DNA of 42,003 bases from an uncultured Prochlorococcus sp. (GTDB lineage Bacteria; Cyanobacteriota; Cyanobacteriia; PCC-6307; Cyanobiaceae): positions 1 through 42,003 of the forward strand of contig NZ_CACMSM010000011.1 in NCBI RefSeq assembly GCF_902616385.1, in the 5' to 3' direction. Shown here one piece after another: positions 9,601-16,983 of the stretch. Position 1 is the stretch's first letter. Every line of letters starts with the position of its first letter. The notes beneath the pieces were generated by a model that saw nothing but the letters and a program-made list of their open reading frames with translations, was not told where the DNA came from and did not search any database. The position numbers and the translations under genes are program-made.

Positions 9601-9634
9601 TAAATATTGTAAAAGACTTTAAGAGGGGTTAAAG
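9601..9634 (-). promoter_or_regulatory. Pho-box-like site and promoter of pstC
   Basis: On the minus strand CTTTAACC-CCT-CTTAAAGT (9634-9616) gives two 8-base half-sites with 3-base spacing (11-base period), resembling the cyanobacterial PHO box CTTAACCT repeat. -10-like hexamers TACAAT (9611-9606) and TATTTA (9606-9601) follow, about 30-40 bases before the pstC start. This fits activation by PhoB in phosphate starvation. The second half-site is a poor match, so this is a prediction. Confidence 0.5.
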
Positions 9635-9716
9635 GAATATGAAAGTCATGATAATTTGACATTTATTGGGAAATTTAAAAATTGAAAGAATTAAATATCA
9701 AATTATTTTGATATAT

Positions 9717-10772
9717 CTACTTTAATAGCTCAACTGCTACAACAAGATTTCCTAATAATCCGTTCAAAATATTAAGCTGTTCTTTACTACCAAAAGCTAT
9801 TAAAACCTGACCTGGTTGAAGGATGAAATTACCTCCAGGATTAGTAAACAACTTTTCATTTTCTTTAATAGCTAAAATTTTTGCACCGCTCTTTTTCCCT
9901 ATTCCAAGTTCAGAGAGTGATCTTTTCTCTGCTGTTTCAAAAAGACTAATATCATTACTTAATTCAAATTCTTCAATTTCGCATTCACTTCCTGCTAAAA
10001 GATCTAGAAAATCAATGGCTATTGGTCTTAAAGCCATTGAGGCCATCGCTCTACCTGCAGCTATATAAGGGCTTACAACTATACTTGCCCCGGCTAATCT
10101 CAACTTACTTGCGGCTTCTTCAGTTCCCGCTCTTGCTATTACTCTTATAGAACTTCTTATCCCCTTAGCACTTAAAACCACATATAAATTTGCAGCGTCA
10201 TTAGGCAAAGTAACAACCAAACTCTTACATTTTTCTAACCCTGCCAGTTTTAAAGTCTCATCAAGAGTCGCATCAGCACAAAGCACTTCTAAACCATTTT
10301 CTTCAGCAATCTTTTTTCTATCTTCATCACTCTCAACAACAATTATTGGAATATTTTGCGTTTTTATTTGATTAGATATTTCCTGACCAACCCTCCCATA
10401 TCCGCACAAAATTACATGATTTTCCATTTTTCTAAGAAGTCTTTTAAAACGTAATTCGTTTACTCTTTGAAAATAGCCGGATTCGAATAATCTAACAGCT
10501 TTTTGAAAAGTAAATTGAATAAATATCAATCCGCCAACGATTACTAAAACAGTTACGATCCTGCCTTCAGGACTTAAAGGTTGAACTTCTCCAAAACCAA
10601 TAGTGGTTATTGTGATCAGAACCATCCATAAGCAATCACTCCATTCCCATCCCTCTGTTATTCGATAGCCAATTGCACCTAAAAAAAACAGAAAGAATAA
10701 AGAATAAATAAGACCAAACCAAGGCCTTAAATAGTCTTTAATAAAATAGAACTCAAATAATCTAAGCTTCAT
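9717..10772 (-). CDS. Two-helix K+ channel with TrkA-N/TrkA-C (RCK) domains
   Basis: 351-residue channel subunit. Two membrane helices flank a pore loop with selectivity filter TTIGFGE near residues 55-61, then an RCK/TrkA-N Rossmann domain begins at VILCGYGRVGQ near 119, and a TrkA-C-like domain closes the protein. Homologous channels are tetrameric and gated by nucleotides or ions bound to the RCK ring. It is transcribed toward pstC with about 150 bases between; no operon partner is evident. Whether it conducts K+ selectively is inferred from the filter. Confidence 0.88.
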   Translation of the reverse strand: MKLRLFEFYFIKDYLRPWFGLIYSLFFLFFLGAIGYRITEGWEWSDCLWMVLITITTIGFGEVQPLSPEGRIVTVLVIVGGLIFIQFTFQKAVRLFESGYFQRVNELRFKRLLRKMENHVILCGYGRVGQEISNQIKTQNIPIIVVESDEDRKKIAEENGLEVLCADATLDETLKLAGLEKCKSLVVTLPNDAANLYVVLSAKGIRSSIRVIARAGTEEAASKLRLAGASIVVSPYIAAGRAMASMALRPIAIDFLDLLAGSECEIEEFELSNDISLFETAEKRSLSELGIGKKSGAKILAIKENEKLFTNPGGNFILQPGQVLIAFGSKEQLNILNGLLGNLVVAVELLK

Positions 10773-10954
10773 ATCCCTTATTATCGTTAACTATTTAAAA
10801 ATTTCAAAAAATTTTCTATTATGTTCTTAAAACTATTTATTTGTTTAAGTGAAATACATATTAAGCAGGATAATAATATTTATTTTCGTAGTTGTATGCA
10901 TTAAACAAATGATTACTGTCTCAGGTCTTATTTAATACTTTATTAAAAATTAAT

Positions 10955-11086
10955 TCAAGGTTTTACTTGTACTGATTCAATAAGAAAATCAGAAGCTGCT
11001 TTTAACCAATCAGCGACGGTAAGACGAAGGTCAGGTTGAGAATATACAAGCGCGACAATAATTCCAACTAAGATTATCTTTACCAT
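10955..11086 (-). CDS. Small single-helix membrane protein, 43 aa
   Basis: ATG ORF of 43 residues. Residues 2-15 are hydrophobic (VKIILVGIIVALVY), followed by a short polar amphipathic tail with WLKAASDFL. No cysteines and no known family. It has its own flanking gaps of 77 and 182 bases. Coding composition and a normal ATG support a real gene; function unknown, perhaps a regulatory or assembly peptide of a membrane complex. Confidence 0.6.
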   Translation of the reverse strand: MVKIILVGIIVALVYSQPDLRLTVADWLKAASDFLIESVQVKP

Positions 11087-11163
11087 GGCATTTCAAATAT
11101 TCTTATGAATTAAAGCACACCTATTTAGTAAAAAGAACCTTAAATTTATAAAAAATAGATTAA

Positions 11164-11562
11164 TTAAAATTTTTCTAATTGATTAAACAAGTATTCCACT
11201 CTTCTAAGATTAACGCCTAGATCTGATTGCCCTAACCTTGCTGCAGATCTTATCTGAATAATTCCTTTTGATCTATCTACATAACTTCTTACATCAAGCT
11301 TTAAAATTTCAAGATCGTCAGGAAATCTAAAAATCAAGCTTCTACAAACACCTCTCCAATAATTCCTTCCACTTTCAATAACTTCTGTACGGGGTAATCC
11401 TTCTGCTAAAGAAACAAGTTGAATAAACTTTTGATCAACATTTATTAGTTTCTTTTCTACTAAGACACTATTTAATGGATTAGTTATTGGAGCTAGACCT
11501 TGGATGGAAGAAACCATATTTTTTAGGAACGATGTAGATGTTCTAACTGATTTCACATACAA
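11164..11562 (-). CDS. DUF1499 family protein
   Basis: The C-terminal half matches the DUF1499 pattern: IIQIRSAARLGQSDLGVN then RRVEYLF, equivalent to the conserved 'RSxSRxGxSDxGxNRxR' block. Family function is unknown; other members are often membrane-linked or periplasmic. The start is uncertain: TTG at 11562 gives 132 residues, GTG two codons later is possible, and the internal ATG (MVSSIQGL, residue 16) gives a shorter form close to the family N-terminus. No signal peptide is obvious. Confidence 0.75.
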   Translation of the reverse strand: MYVKSVRTSTSFLKNMVSSIQGLAPITNPLNSVLVEKKLINVDQKFIQLVSLAEGLPRTEVIESGRNYWRGVCRSLIFRFPDDLEILKLDVRSYVDRSKGIIQIRSAARLGQSDLGVNLRRVEYLFNQLEKF

Positions 11563-11637
11563 AGTGAGAGAAAAAAAAAATTTTTCCCATAAATTCGATC
11601 TCTTTATAGAGATTACTTATTTTTGCAATCAAAAATT

Positions 11638-11775
11638 CTAAAATTTGAGATTTTTTATTGTTTTTTTTGATAAAGATGGTTGCCTACTTTGTTTACTATT
11701 TAGTTTCCTAACCCATAAAAAAACTCCCACAAACAAAAAAATTTCAACAATAATTCCAACCTTTATTAAACTCAT
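11638..11775 (-). CDS. Small single-helix membrane protein, 45 aa
   Basis: ATG ORF with a good ribosome binding site (GAGGAT 6 bases before the ATG). It begins MSLIKVGIIVEIFLF; one membrane helix spans about residues 5-22, then a strongly basic tail (KLNSKQSRQ, KKTIKN) that should stay on the cytoplasmic face. 45 residues, no recognised family. A competing plus-strand ORF here has poor composition and is rejected. Confidence 0.65.
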   Translation of the reverse strand: MSLIKVGIIVEIFLFVGVFLWVRKLNSKQSRQPSLSKKTIKNLKF

Positions 11776-11871
11776 TTTTTATCCTCTTTTTTCTTGTTGG
11801 TGCCCTCTATGTATGGAACAAGGATATTTAATAAACATTTTTTAAATGAAATTAACGGTTTCATAATCTAT

Positions 11872-12255
11872 TTACTTGCCTTTTCTCCACATACTCCTCC
11901 CTTTAATGAGATCATCTATATTTGGCCAAGCTGCTATTAATTCTTTAAGTGCCTTTCTATTAGGAGTATAGAAAACACATGACAATGCACTTATTACATA
12001 AAGTATGAACCATAACTTACTTTCTGAATAAGCTAAAAACAAAGAGAAAAGAAAACTTCCAATAAAGAAAAAGAAAAATGACCTATTTAATATTTCTAAT
12101 GGAGTTCTTTTGAGTCTGTAGAATTTAATCTTTTTAATATCTTCTTCATTATCTTTCTGAAATTTACTTTCGTACGAATTAATTATTTCTTCTTCTAGAA
12201 CTTTTTCATACTCTAAATTATCAAGTGGATCGCTTTGATCCTTTTTATTTATCAT
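11872..12255 (-). CDS. Conserved hypothetical membrane protein, two helices
   Basis: 127 residues. The N-terminal half is acidic and charged (about residues 1-50); two adjacent membrane helices at roughly 60-78 and 82-98 form a hairpin; the tail is short (LIAAWPNIDDLIKG). No domain recognised. The helical hairpin with a charged N-terminus resembles cyanobacterial small membrane proteins of unknown function. It is monocistronic as far as can be seen. Confidence 0.65.
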   Translation of the reverse strand: MINKKDQSDPLDNLEYEKVLEEEIINSYESKFQKDNEEDIKKIKFYRLKRTPLEILNRSFFFFFIGSFLFSLFLAYSESKLWFILYVISALSCVFYTPNRKALKELIAAWPNIDDLIKGRSMWRKGK

Positions 12256-12538
12256 TGGTATCTATACAGTACAAATATGGTAACTAATTTAAGGTATTTT
12301 AAAAAGTATCAAATTTTATCTCTTAACTGTAGCTATACGAACAGATCATGGTTTTGAAAATACTTCAAAATTGTCTTATTTATAAAAGATAAATTAGTCA
12401 AAATATTCTTTTTAATTTTCCCAAATCTTTCGGTCATTTAAAACAATCACTTCTATAAACTTCATAGCATTAATTAAATTGGGAGGCAATATCTAAATCT
12501 AGAGTTAAAATAGTTTAGAGATTTTAATAATAATCTAT

Positions 12539-12850
12539 ATGCAAAGGTATTTGATTTCCTACGAATTTACTGATGGCGAGGATCAAGAAGAAGGAGCAGA
12601 AATGCTAATTAATTGGTACGAATCAGGTGGTCCCCAAAACAGACCTGAAAACTATGAGGTTCATTCTTGGATTTTTATGGTTCAAAATGGGATAGGGCAT
12701 TCTGTAGTAAGTGCAGATTCTCTTGAGACAATTTGGAAGCAATGGCACCCCTGGAGAAGGTTAATGGATATAAGTATTCAGCCGTGTATGGATCTTGATG
12801 AGACCGTCGGATTATTCAAAAAGCAAAAAATGAATACACGGATAGTCTAA
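12539..12850 (+). CDS. DUF3303-like small protein
   Basis: 103 residues with a ferredoxin-like alpha/beta pattern: an N-terminal strand (RYLISYEF), a helix with WYESGGP, strand SWIFMVQNG, then SADSLETIWKQWHPW and ISIQPCMDLDE. This order and the late 'W..W.....I.P' motif resemble the DUF3303 family of uncharacterised stress-associated small proteins. The match is from memory of the pattern. It stands alone with about 280 bases upstream. Confidence 0.65.
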   Translation: MQRYLISYEFTDGEDQEEGAEMLINWYESGGPQNRPENYEVHSWIFMVQNGIGHSVVSADSLETIWKQWHPWRRLMDISIQPCMDLDETVGLFKKQKMNTRIV

Positions 12851-12943
12851 AAGTAATTGACTTCCAAATATAAATTTCTTTTTAGTAGCACCTAATACTA
12901 CATACATATTTCACTGCGTTAAAAAGGATAAGATTAATATTCC

Positions 12944-13138
12944 ATGATGAATGACTCTTATCACATTTACTTCAAAGGAGAAATTCTTTTCAAGAATTTA
13001 AGTAAAGATGAATTTGAATTCGTTTGGGGAAAACTTTATACATCATATATAAATGCCCTAAATAAAGAGCTAACGTACGAACTAATTAGCGAAAACAATA
13101 TTATGGAGCCGGCCTTTAACCTTGAGCCTTCTTACTAA
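12944..13138 (+). CDS. Small conserved hypothetical, 64 aa
   Basis: 64 residues starting at one of two adjacent ATGs (12944 or 12947). It is soluble and acidic, with FKGEILFKNLSKDEFEFVWG: a beta-strand pair followed by a helix. The pattern is common among small Prochlorococcus proteins, but I cannot name a family. No partner gene. Confidence 0.55.
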   Translation: MMNDSYHIYFKGEILFKNLSKDEFEFVWGKLYTSYINALNKELTYELISENNIMEPAFNLEPSY

Positions 13139-13158
13139 ATCAAGAACTAAATCCTAGA

Positions 13159-13401
13159 TTATGAATAAAACAAGAAAAGTTGTTTCTCCTTTATTATGAG
13201 GTGCTCTTTCTCTTCTTTAGTTATATCTAAAGCAATTTTATTTGCCTCAATTTCGACATTCGAACTATAAGTTTCAAAGTCTTCCTCTCTTTTAAATAGG
13301 GCAACAATGCCAATATCTGTTATGAACCAAATGAAATAATCAGTCTCACCAATTGGCTCATCTTTTAAGGAATCAATAATCAAATCACTTGTCGAATCCA
13401 T
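13159..13401 (-). CDS. Small hypothetical protein, 80 aa
   Basis: 80-residue acidic protein, MDSTSDLIIDSL at the start and a charged helical C-terminus (ITKEEKEHLIIKEKQLFLF). No membrane helix, no cysteine pairs, no recognised domain. It lies 22 bases downstream of the 78-aa membrane protein on the same strand, so the two are probably co-transcribed. Confidence 0.55.
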   Translation of the reverse strand: MDSTSDLIIDSLKDEPIGETDYFIWFITDIGIVALFKREEDFETYSSNVEIEANKIALDITKEEKEHLIIKEKQLFLFYS

Positions 13402-13423
13402 TTATCCATTCTGAGAGAGACTT

Positions 13424-13660
13424 TTAATTGCCTCCATTGCAATACCTTACTGCCTCTGAATTAGTACCACCATCTTCAATTATTTCTGCAACACATTTAT
13501 TAAAAAGTTTAGATTCATTTTTTACTGAACAGAATCCAAAAGCGATTGCAGCTAAAGCTATTGCAGATACAAAACTAGACCCAAGTTGTATAAAGCCATA
13601 GGCAAACATAATGTTTTTCTTTCCAGAACATTTTTTTGAATCCTTTTTTTCTTCTGTCAT
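13424..13660 (-). CDS. Small membrane protein with Cys pairs, 78 aa
   Basis: 78 residues: a Lys/Glu-rich N-terminus with one cysteine (KKCSGKK), one membrane helix at about residues 17-43 with Gly/Ala-rich faces (LGSSFVSAIALAAIAFGF), then a tail with CSV, NKCVAEI and RYCNGGN. The tail cysteines could form a disulfide outside the membrane. No family recognised. First gene of a likely two-gene unit; about 950 mostly non-coding bases lie upstream. Confidence 0.6.
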   Translation of the reverse strand: MTEEKKDSKKCSGKKNIMFAYGFIQLGSSFVSAIALAAIAFGFCSVKNESKLFNKCVAEIIEDGGTNSEAVRYCNGGN

Positions 13661-14194
13661 TTAAGTTTTTTTAACTAAGTTAACCCTATTTGATTAGTTT
13701 TAGGTTTGAGAAATATTTGCATAGAAAAAACCGAATTAAACAATTTTTCAATGTCATATGACAAAAATTAAAAATTTCAAGTTTAGATTGATTTTTCTTC
13801 ATTTTAATTTTCAATTTGATACATGATGAAGAAAAAAATTTTTAAATTTTTTATCAACATGAGTTTCTGGTATAGATAATTTATCTTTTTTAAAAAGTAA
13901 TGATCCCAAAGTTATAACAAGAGATTATGTAACTTTTTAAACTATATTTTATTTTTTTTGATGAAGTATTAATACTTAAAAATTTTCCTAGAAAAGCTTG
14001 TTTTGATAATGCTCCCGAAGAGTTATCCACTTTTTAAGCTTTTTTCAACAGGTTTTTCCACAATATGTTGATTAAATTTAAATTTCTATGTGCAAAATAA
14101 AATATTATCTTCTTTTTAGAAAAAACTATCCACAAATTTTTTTTGGGATCACTATGATTTCAAATGGTTTAAAATAAATTTAGGAACAAAGCCT
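13661..14194. other. Long AT-rich non-coding stretch
   Basis: No convincing gene here. It contains homopolymeric A/T runs, an inverted repeat TTTTTCTTCA/TGAAGAAAAA at about 13792-13834, and the DnaA-box-like 9-mers listed separately. In a genome this compact more than 500 non-coding bases is unusual. The minus-strand ORF at 14152-14355 has Phe/Leu-rich, low-quality composition and opposes a better plus-strand ORF. Confidence 0.5.
14023..14134. other. Cluster of three DnaA-box-like 9-mers
   Basis: Three sites in the same orientation within 112 bases: TTATCCACT (14023-14031), TTTTCCACA (14054-14062) and CTATCCACA (14126-14134). The middle one equals the form described for cyanobacterial DnaA boxes; the outer two differ by one base from TTATCCACA. 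An AT-rich segment lies between sites two and three. dnaA, dnaN and other origin neighbours are absent, so this is not the classical oriC context. Confidence 0.45.
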
Positions 14195-14320
14195 ATGAAT
14201 CCAAATGATACAAAAAAGGATTTAAATTCCAAAATTAAAAAAGAGTTGGGAAAATCTAAGCTCAAAGTTCTTACTAATGAAAAAGATTTTTTAGTAAAAA
14301 ACCTCAAAAAGGCTGGATAA
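14195..14320 (+). CDS. Small basic protein, 41 aa
   Basis: ATG ORF of 41 residues beginning MNPNDTKKDLNSKIKKELG, highly basic, with one or two helices and no membrane segment. AGGA lies 9 bases before the ATG. It resembles in style the 57-aa basic ORF at 18132 (KNLKKAG here, NSLKKSG there), but this similarity is too short to prove kinship. Function unknown; a nucleic-acid-binding peptide would fit the charge. Confidence 0.45.
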   Translation: MNPNDTKKDLNSKIKKELGKSKLKVLTNEKDFLVKNLKKAG

Positions 14321-14611
14321 TTTATTAGAGCTAAAAATTTAATTAAACAACTCAATTTTTAAAAATACATTTTAGGTCGAAATAAAGATTTCTTGAATAA
14401 TTACGCAAGATATTTTTAATTTTTCAAATATAAAATTTTTATTACAAACACAAGTTAATATTCCAGATACTAAACATATTAAGCAAATCCTAGTTATATT
14501 GTGTAGATCTCCATAAGAGATCAGATCAGAAATATAAACGGAAAATTCCTAGTTTTTTTAATATATAAACAATTATTTTCCCTGTATTCGAATCATTGTT
14601 TCCATCAAAAG

Positions 14612-14863
14612 ATGAATACCCAAGAACTAAAAGTCAATTATAAAAAGCTTTTAAATAAAGCTGCTCAAGCAAACGGGCGTAAAGAAACTGTTTCTTACTT
14701 AAACCGTGCTGCTAAAATCAAGTCAAAACTTTACTCAACTTCTAAAGTAAGTTGCTCTAGATGTAATGGAGCAGGTTTTTTAAGAATTTCATTAGATGAA
14801 ACTAAAACTTGTTTATCTTGTTATGGAAAGGGATTTTTAATAAAAGAAAATCAGCAGCTTTAA
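14612..14863 (+). CDS. DnaJ-type zinc-finger mini-protein, 83 aa
   Basis: 83 residues. The N-terminal 45 are a helical, Lys-rich segment. The C-terminus holds two CxxCxGxG-type repeats (CSRCNGAGF at about 49-57 and CLSCYGKGF at about 68-76), the zinc-binding unit seen in DnaJ and in small cyanobacterial biogenesis proteins. One zinc ion can be bound by the four cysteines. There is no J domain. It begins a run of six closely spaced small plus-strand genes. Confidence 0.7.
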   Translation: MNTQELKVNYKKLLNKAAQANGRKETVSYLNRAAKIKSKLYSTSKVSCSRCNGAGFLRISLDETKTCLSCYGKGFLIKENQQL

Positions 14864-14880
14864 AACAATTTGATTTATAA

Positions 14881-15036
14881 ATGAAAGATCTCATTCAAGC
14901 TCACAAAAAATTAATTAGAACAGTAAAAGAACAAATGGGATTTTCTGATTATGGGATGTACTGGTTGGCTTTCCTGGAAGGAGGTTTAACTATATGGTTG
15001 CTGGATAGAATATTTTTCCACTGGTTAAAGTTTTAA
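14881..15036 (+). CDS. Small membrane-associated protein, 51 aa
   Basis: ATG ORF, 17 bases after the zinc-finger gene. 51 residues: a basic N-terminal helix (LIQAHKKLIRTVKEQMG), then a Trp/Phe-rich hydrophobic stretch (YWLAFLEGGLTIWLL) and FFHWLKF at the end. The pattern resembles a short monotopic or single-span membrane protein. Not recognised. Confidence 0.55.
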   Translation: MKDLIQAHKKLIRTVKEQMGFSDYGMYWLAFLEGGLTIWLLDRIFFHWLKF

Positions 15037-15127
15037 TTTTATTTATGCAAAAAAACAATTCTGCAGATATTAAATAAATTAATTTATCGAAACCATCTAA
15101 AAAGTTGTAGCATAGTAAAAAACAAAT

Positions 15128-15355
15128 ATGCAATTACTGGGATTAATTCTTCTTCTAGCGAGTAGCTGGTACCTATGGAAATTAACATCAAATTTTCTTG
15201 ATGAACAAACAAAAAAAGAACTGGCAAATAGTTTTAATAATTTCAAAAATAAATTATCTGTGGGGAAACAAAACTTCTCTAAAGAAAAAATAAGTGAAGC
15301 TTGGGAAAAATACAAAGAAGAAGGTGGGGCTTTATCTAATAAAGAAAAAAGCTAG
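15128..15355 (+). CDS. Small membrane-anchored protein, 75 aa
   Basis: 75 residues: an N-terminal membrane anchor (LLGLILLLASSWYLWKL), then a polar, Lys/Glu-rich helical tail ending in NKEKS. It probably sits in the thylakoid or plasma membrane with the tail in the cytoplasm. Its TAG stop overlaps the GTG start of the next gene by one base (TAGTG), so translation is likely coupled. No family recognised. Confidence 0.6.
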   Translation: MQLLGLILLLASSWYLWKLTSNFLDEQTKKELANSFNNFKNKLSVGKQNFSKEKISEAWEKYKEEGGALSNKEKS

Positions 15356-15609
15356 TGGACTTTTTTATTATTACAAGTCTCACTAAAGATATTTCTAGAA
15401 TTGATCTAATTGGTATTTTGTTTGGTCATTTAATTTTTGGTGTTGCTTTGACACAGCTTTTAGATTGGACGTGGTTAAAAAACCTTATGAGTGAAGAAGA
15501 TAAATCAAGGATGCTTAAAAGCTATACATGGAAAGACTTATTGGTAGATGGAGCAATTGTTACGGTAGTTCTAGGAATAATCTTTTTGATAATTAGCATT
15601 TTTCTATAA
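15355..15609 (+). CDS. Small two-helix membrane protein, 84 aa
   Basis: 84 residues, GTG start overlapping the previous stop. Helix 1 lies at about 18-37 (LIGILFGHLIFGVALTQLL), a charged loop (SEEDKSRMLKSYTWKDL) follows, and helix 2 lies at about 65-84. The hairpin topology with an amphipathic loop resembles subunit-like proteins of photosynthetic or respiratory complexes, but no family is assigned. The next ORF starts directly after its stop. Confidence 0.55.
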   Translation: MDFFIITSLTKDISRIDLIGILFGHLIFGVALTQLLDWTWLKNLMSEEDKSRMLKSYTWKDLLVDGAIVTVVLGIIFLIISIFL

Positions 15610-15699
15610 ATGAACGTAACTTACAGCCTTTTAGTTTTTTTAATGATTTCAATTGTGATTTTCACTCAAATAATCAATTCCGCTGATAAATCAAAATAA
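15610..15699 (+). CDS. 29-aa single-helix peptide
   Basis: ATG directly after the previous TAA. 29 residues: MNVTYSLLVFLMISIVIF, a single membrane helix, then a polar tail (NSADKSK). Its length and shape are like the tiny photosystem or cytochrome subunits, but it has no sequence hallmark of a named one. Its own stop is directly followed by the next ATG. Confidence 0.5.
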   Translation: MNVTYSLLVFLMISIVIFTQIINSADKSK

Positions 15700-15801
15700 A
15701 TGACCGAAGTAACTAGCAACTCCTCAACAGGTTGGTACTTAATCGCTTTGGTAAGCACTTTATCTTTTTTAGCCTTAATTTACTTTGGCCAAAAAAGATA
15801 G
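15700..15801 (+). CDS. 33-aa single-helix peptide
   Basis: ATG immediately after the preceding stop. 33 residues: polar N-terminus with Thr/Ser (MTEVTSNSSTGWY), then one membrane helix (LIALVSTLSFLALIYFG) and a basic end (QKR). A Trp-Tyr at the membrane border is typical of small inner-membrane subunits. It closes the stop-start-coupled chain; function unknown. Confidence 0.5.
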   Translation: MTEVTSNSSTGWYLIALVSTLSFLALIYFGQKR

Positions 15802-15830
15802 ATTAAATTTTGAAAAACTATTTAAATCCC

Positions 15831-15865
15831 AAAAAAAAAACTCTGCAAATACTTGAGATGCAGAG
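15831..15865 (-). terminator. Rho-independent terminator (minus strand)
   Basis: Stem CTCTGCA (15841-15847) with TGCAGAG (15859-15865), 11-base loop. Read on the minus strand it is followed by ten Ts (15840-15831). It therefore ends minus-strand transcription, about 25 bases after the small ORF at 15889-16011. On the plus strand only TATTT follows, so it may also weakly terminate the micro-ORF chain. Confidence 0.65.
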
Positions 15866-15888
15866 TATTTAATTATTAAGTGATTGAT

Positions 15889-16011
15889 TTATATAAATCT
15901 ATTGATTATGAAACCTTTTTTCTTAATTAAAGAAAAAGAGACCGATGAATGTGATGAAGATACTAAATTCACGGTCCCTTTGATAACCGCATTTTTCGGT
16001 AGATACGACAA
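15889..16011 (-). CDS. 40-aa protein with TTG start and perfect Shine-Dalgarno
   Basis: A full anti-SD complement AAAGGAGGTGA ends 4 bases before a TTG codon at 16011, and the frame runs 40 codons (MSYLPKNAVIKGTVNLVSS to FIINRFI). A strong terminator follows the stop. Perfect SD, ORF and terminator on one strand argue for a genuine transcription unit. The protein is Ser-rich and weakly basic, with a beta-like N-terminus; no family recognised. A 44-codon plus-strand ORF over the same bases (15908-16042) lacks an SD and is less likely. Confidence 0.55.
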   Translation of the reverse strand: MSYLPKNAVIKGTVNLVSSSHSSVSFSLIKKKGFIINRFI

Positions 16012-16143
16012 TGAATCACCTCCTTTACTAATGTTTTTTTAAAGATAACTAAAAGAATTAAACAAGGAAAGAAATACGTTAAAAATTTAAAAGTTTTTTA
16101 ACAAATCCAAGATATAAATCTCTTCAATACAAAGGAAAAGATA

Positions 16144-16809
16144 TTACCAGGGCAAAATTTCTCCATTGGCATGCCAAAACATCCCCGAGTTATTTTTATT
16201 TAAAGAATCAATACGTTTTAAAAGGCCATTTGCTGATTCTTCAGGACTAATTCCATTTCTTGTAAAGCCAGTCATTCTCGTACTCACTAACCCAGGATGC
16301 AAAATAGCTATATAAATATCATCTCTTGATAAATCTATAGAAAGTGATTTTGCTGCCATTGACAAGGCTACCTTAGACATTCTGTAACCATAAGAACTTC
16401 CAGATGAATTATCTTTAATAGATCCCATTCTACTTGTGATAAAAGCAACTTTAGAAGATCTTTTTAAAAGGTGTTTAAGTGATTGGGTCATACATATTGG
16501 ACTCAATGCATTGACTTCAAATTGCCGCATAATACTTTTTTTATCTAATTTTTCGAAAGAATTAAATTCATAAATTCCTGCATTATGAATTAAGCAATCT
16601 AAATTAACTCCAGATAATTTTTTACACAAATTTGTTATCGACTCATCAGAAGAAATTTCTATATTCTCTTCAATTCTCACTCCTAAATCTCTAAGTTCTT
16701 TTGAAGCTTTCCTACACGTTGCAATTACATTATCTCCCCTCTTATGAATTTGCCTACATAGTTCTAATCCAATACCCCTATTTGATCCTGTAATTAGATA
16801 AGTCAACAT
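16144..16809 (-). CDS. Short-chain dehydrogenase/reductase (SDR)
   Basis: 221-residue classical SDR with an NAD(P)-binding Rossmann fold. The glycine motif TGSNRGIG is at residues 7-14, NAGIYE at about 96, a Ser in the FITSRMGS strand, and the catalytic YxxxK as YRMSK at about 142. It resembles the C-factor-like SDR group that lacks a known substrate. Monocistronic; flanking genes give no pathway hint. The enzymatic fold is certain, the substrate is not. Confidence 0.85.
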   Translation of the reverse strand: MLTYLITGSNRGIGLELCRQIHKRGDNVIATCRKASKELRDLGVRIEENIEISSDESITNLCKKLSGVNLDCLIHNAGIYEFNSFEKLDKKSIMRQFEVNALSPICMTQSLKHLLKRSSKVAFITSRMGSIKDNSSGSSYGYRMSKVALSMAAKSLSIDLSRDDIYIAILHPGLVSTRMTGFTRNGISPEESANGLLKRIDSLNKNNSGMFWHANGEILPW

Positions 16810-16983
16810 CTCTAAACTAAAAAATAAAAAATTAATCTAAATCCAAATATAAAAGAAAAAGAACTAGAAAAAGAAAAAATTTATAAAATTCCTTATTAGA
16901 TTTTTTAAGGTTATGATGGAATATGAAATTTAAAAGATTTTATCAAAGAAAGTAAAGATATATTTAATATCAAAATTTAATTT

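Noticed and set aside
11645-11845. 66-aa plus-strand ORF
   Set aside because: Phe/Leu-rich low-quality sequence; the minus strand carries a better ORF (11638-11775) with a good ribosome binding site.
14023-14134. Chromosomal replication origin
   Set aside because: DnaA-like boxes exist, but no dnaN/dnaA neighbourhood and only three imperfect sites; called only a box cluster.
14152-14355. 67-aa minus-strand ORF
   Set aside because: Low-complexity hydrophobic composition, and it opposes a plausible ATG ORF with AGGA upstream (14195-14320).
15908-16042. 44-codon plus-strand ATG ORF
   Set aside because: No SD and a Phe-rich end; the antisense frame has a perfect SD and a terminator. Kept only as the weaker alternative.
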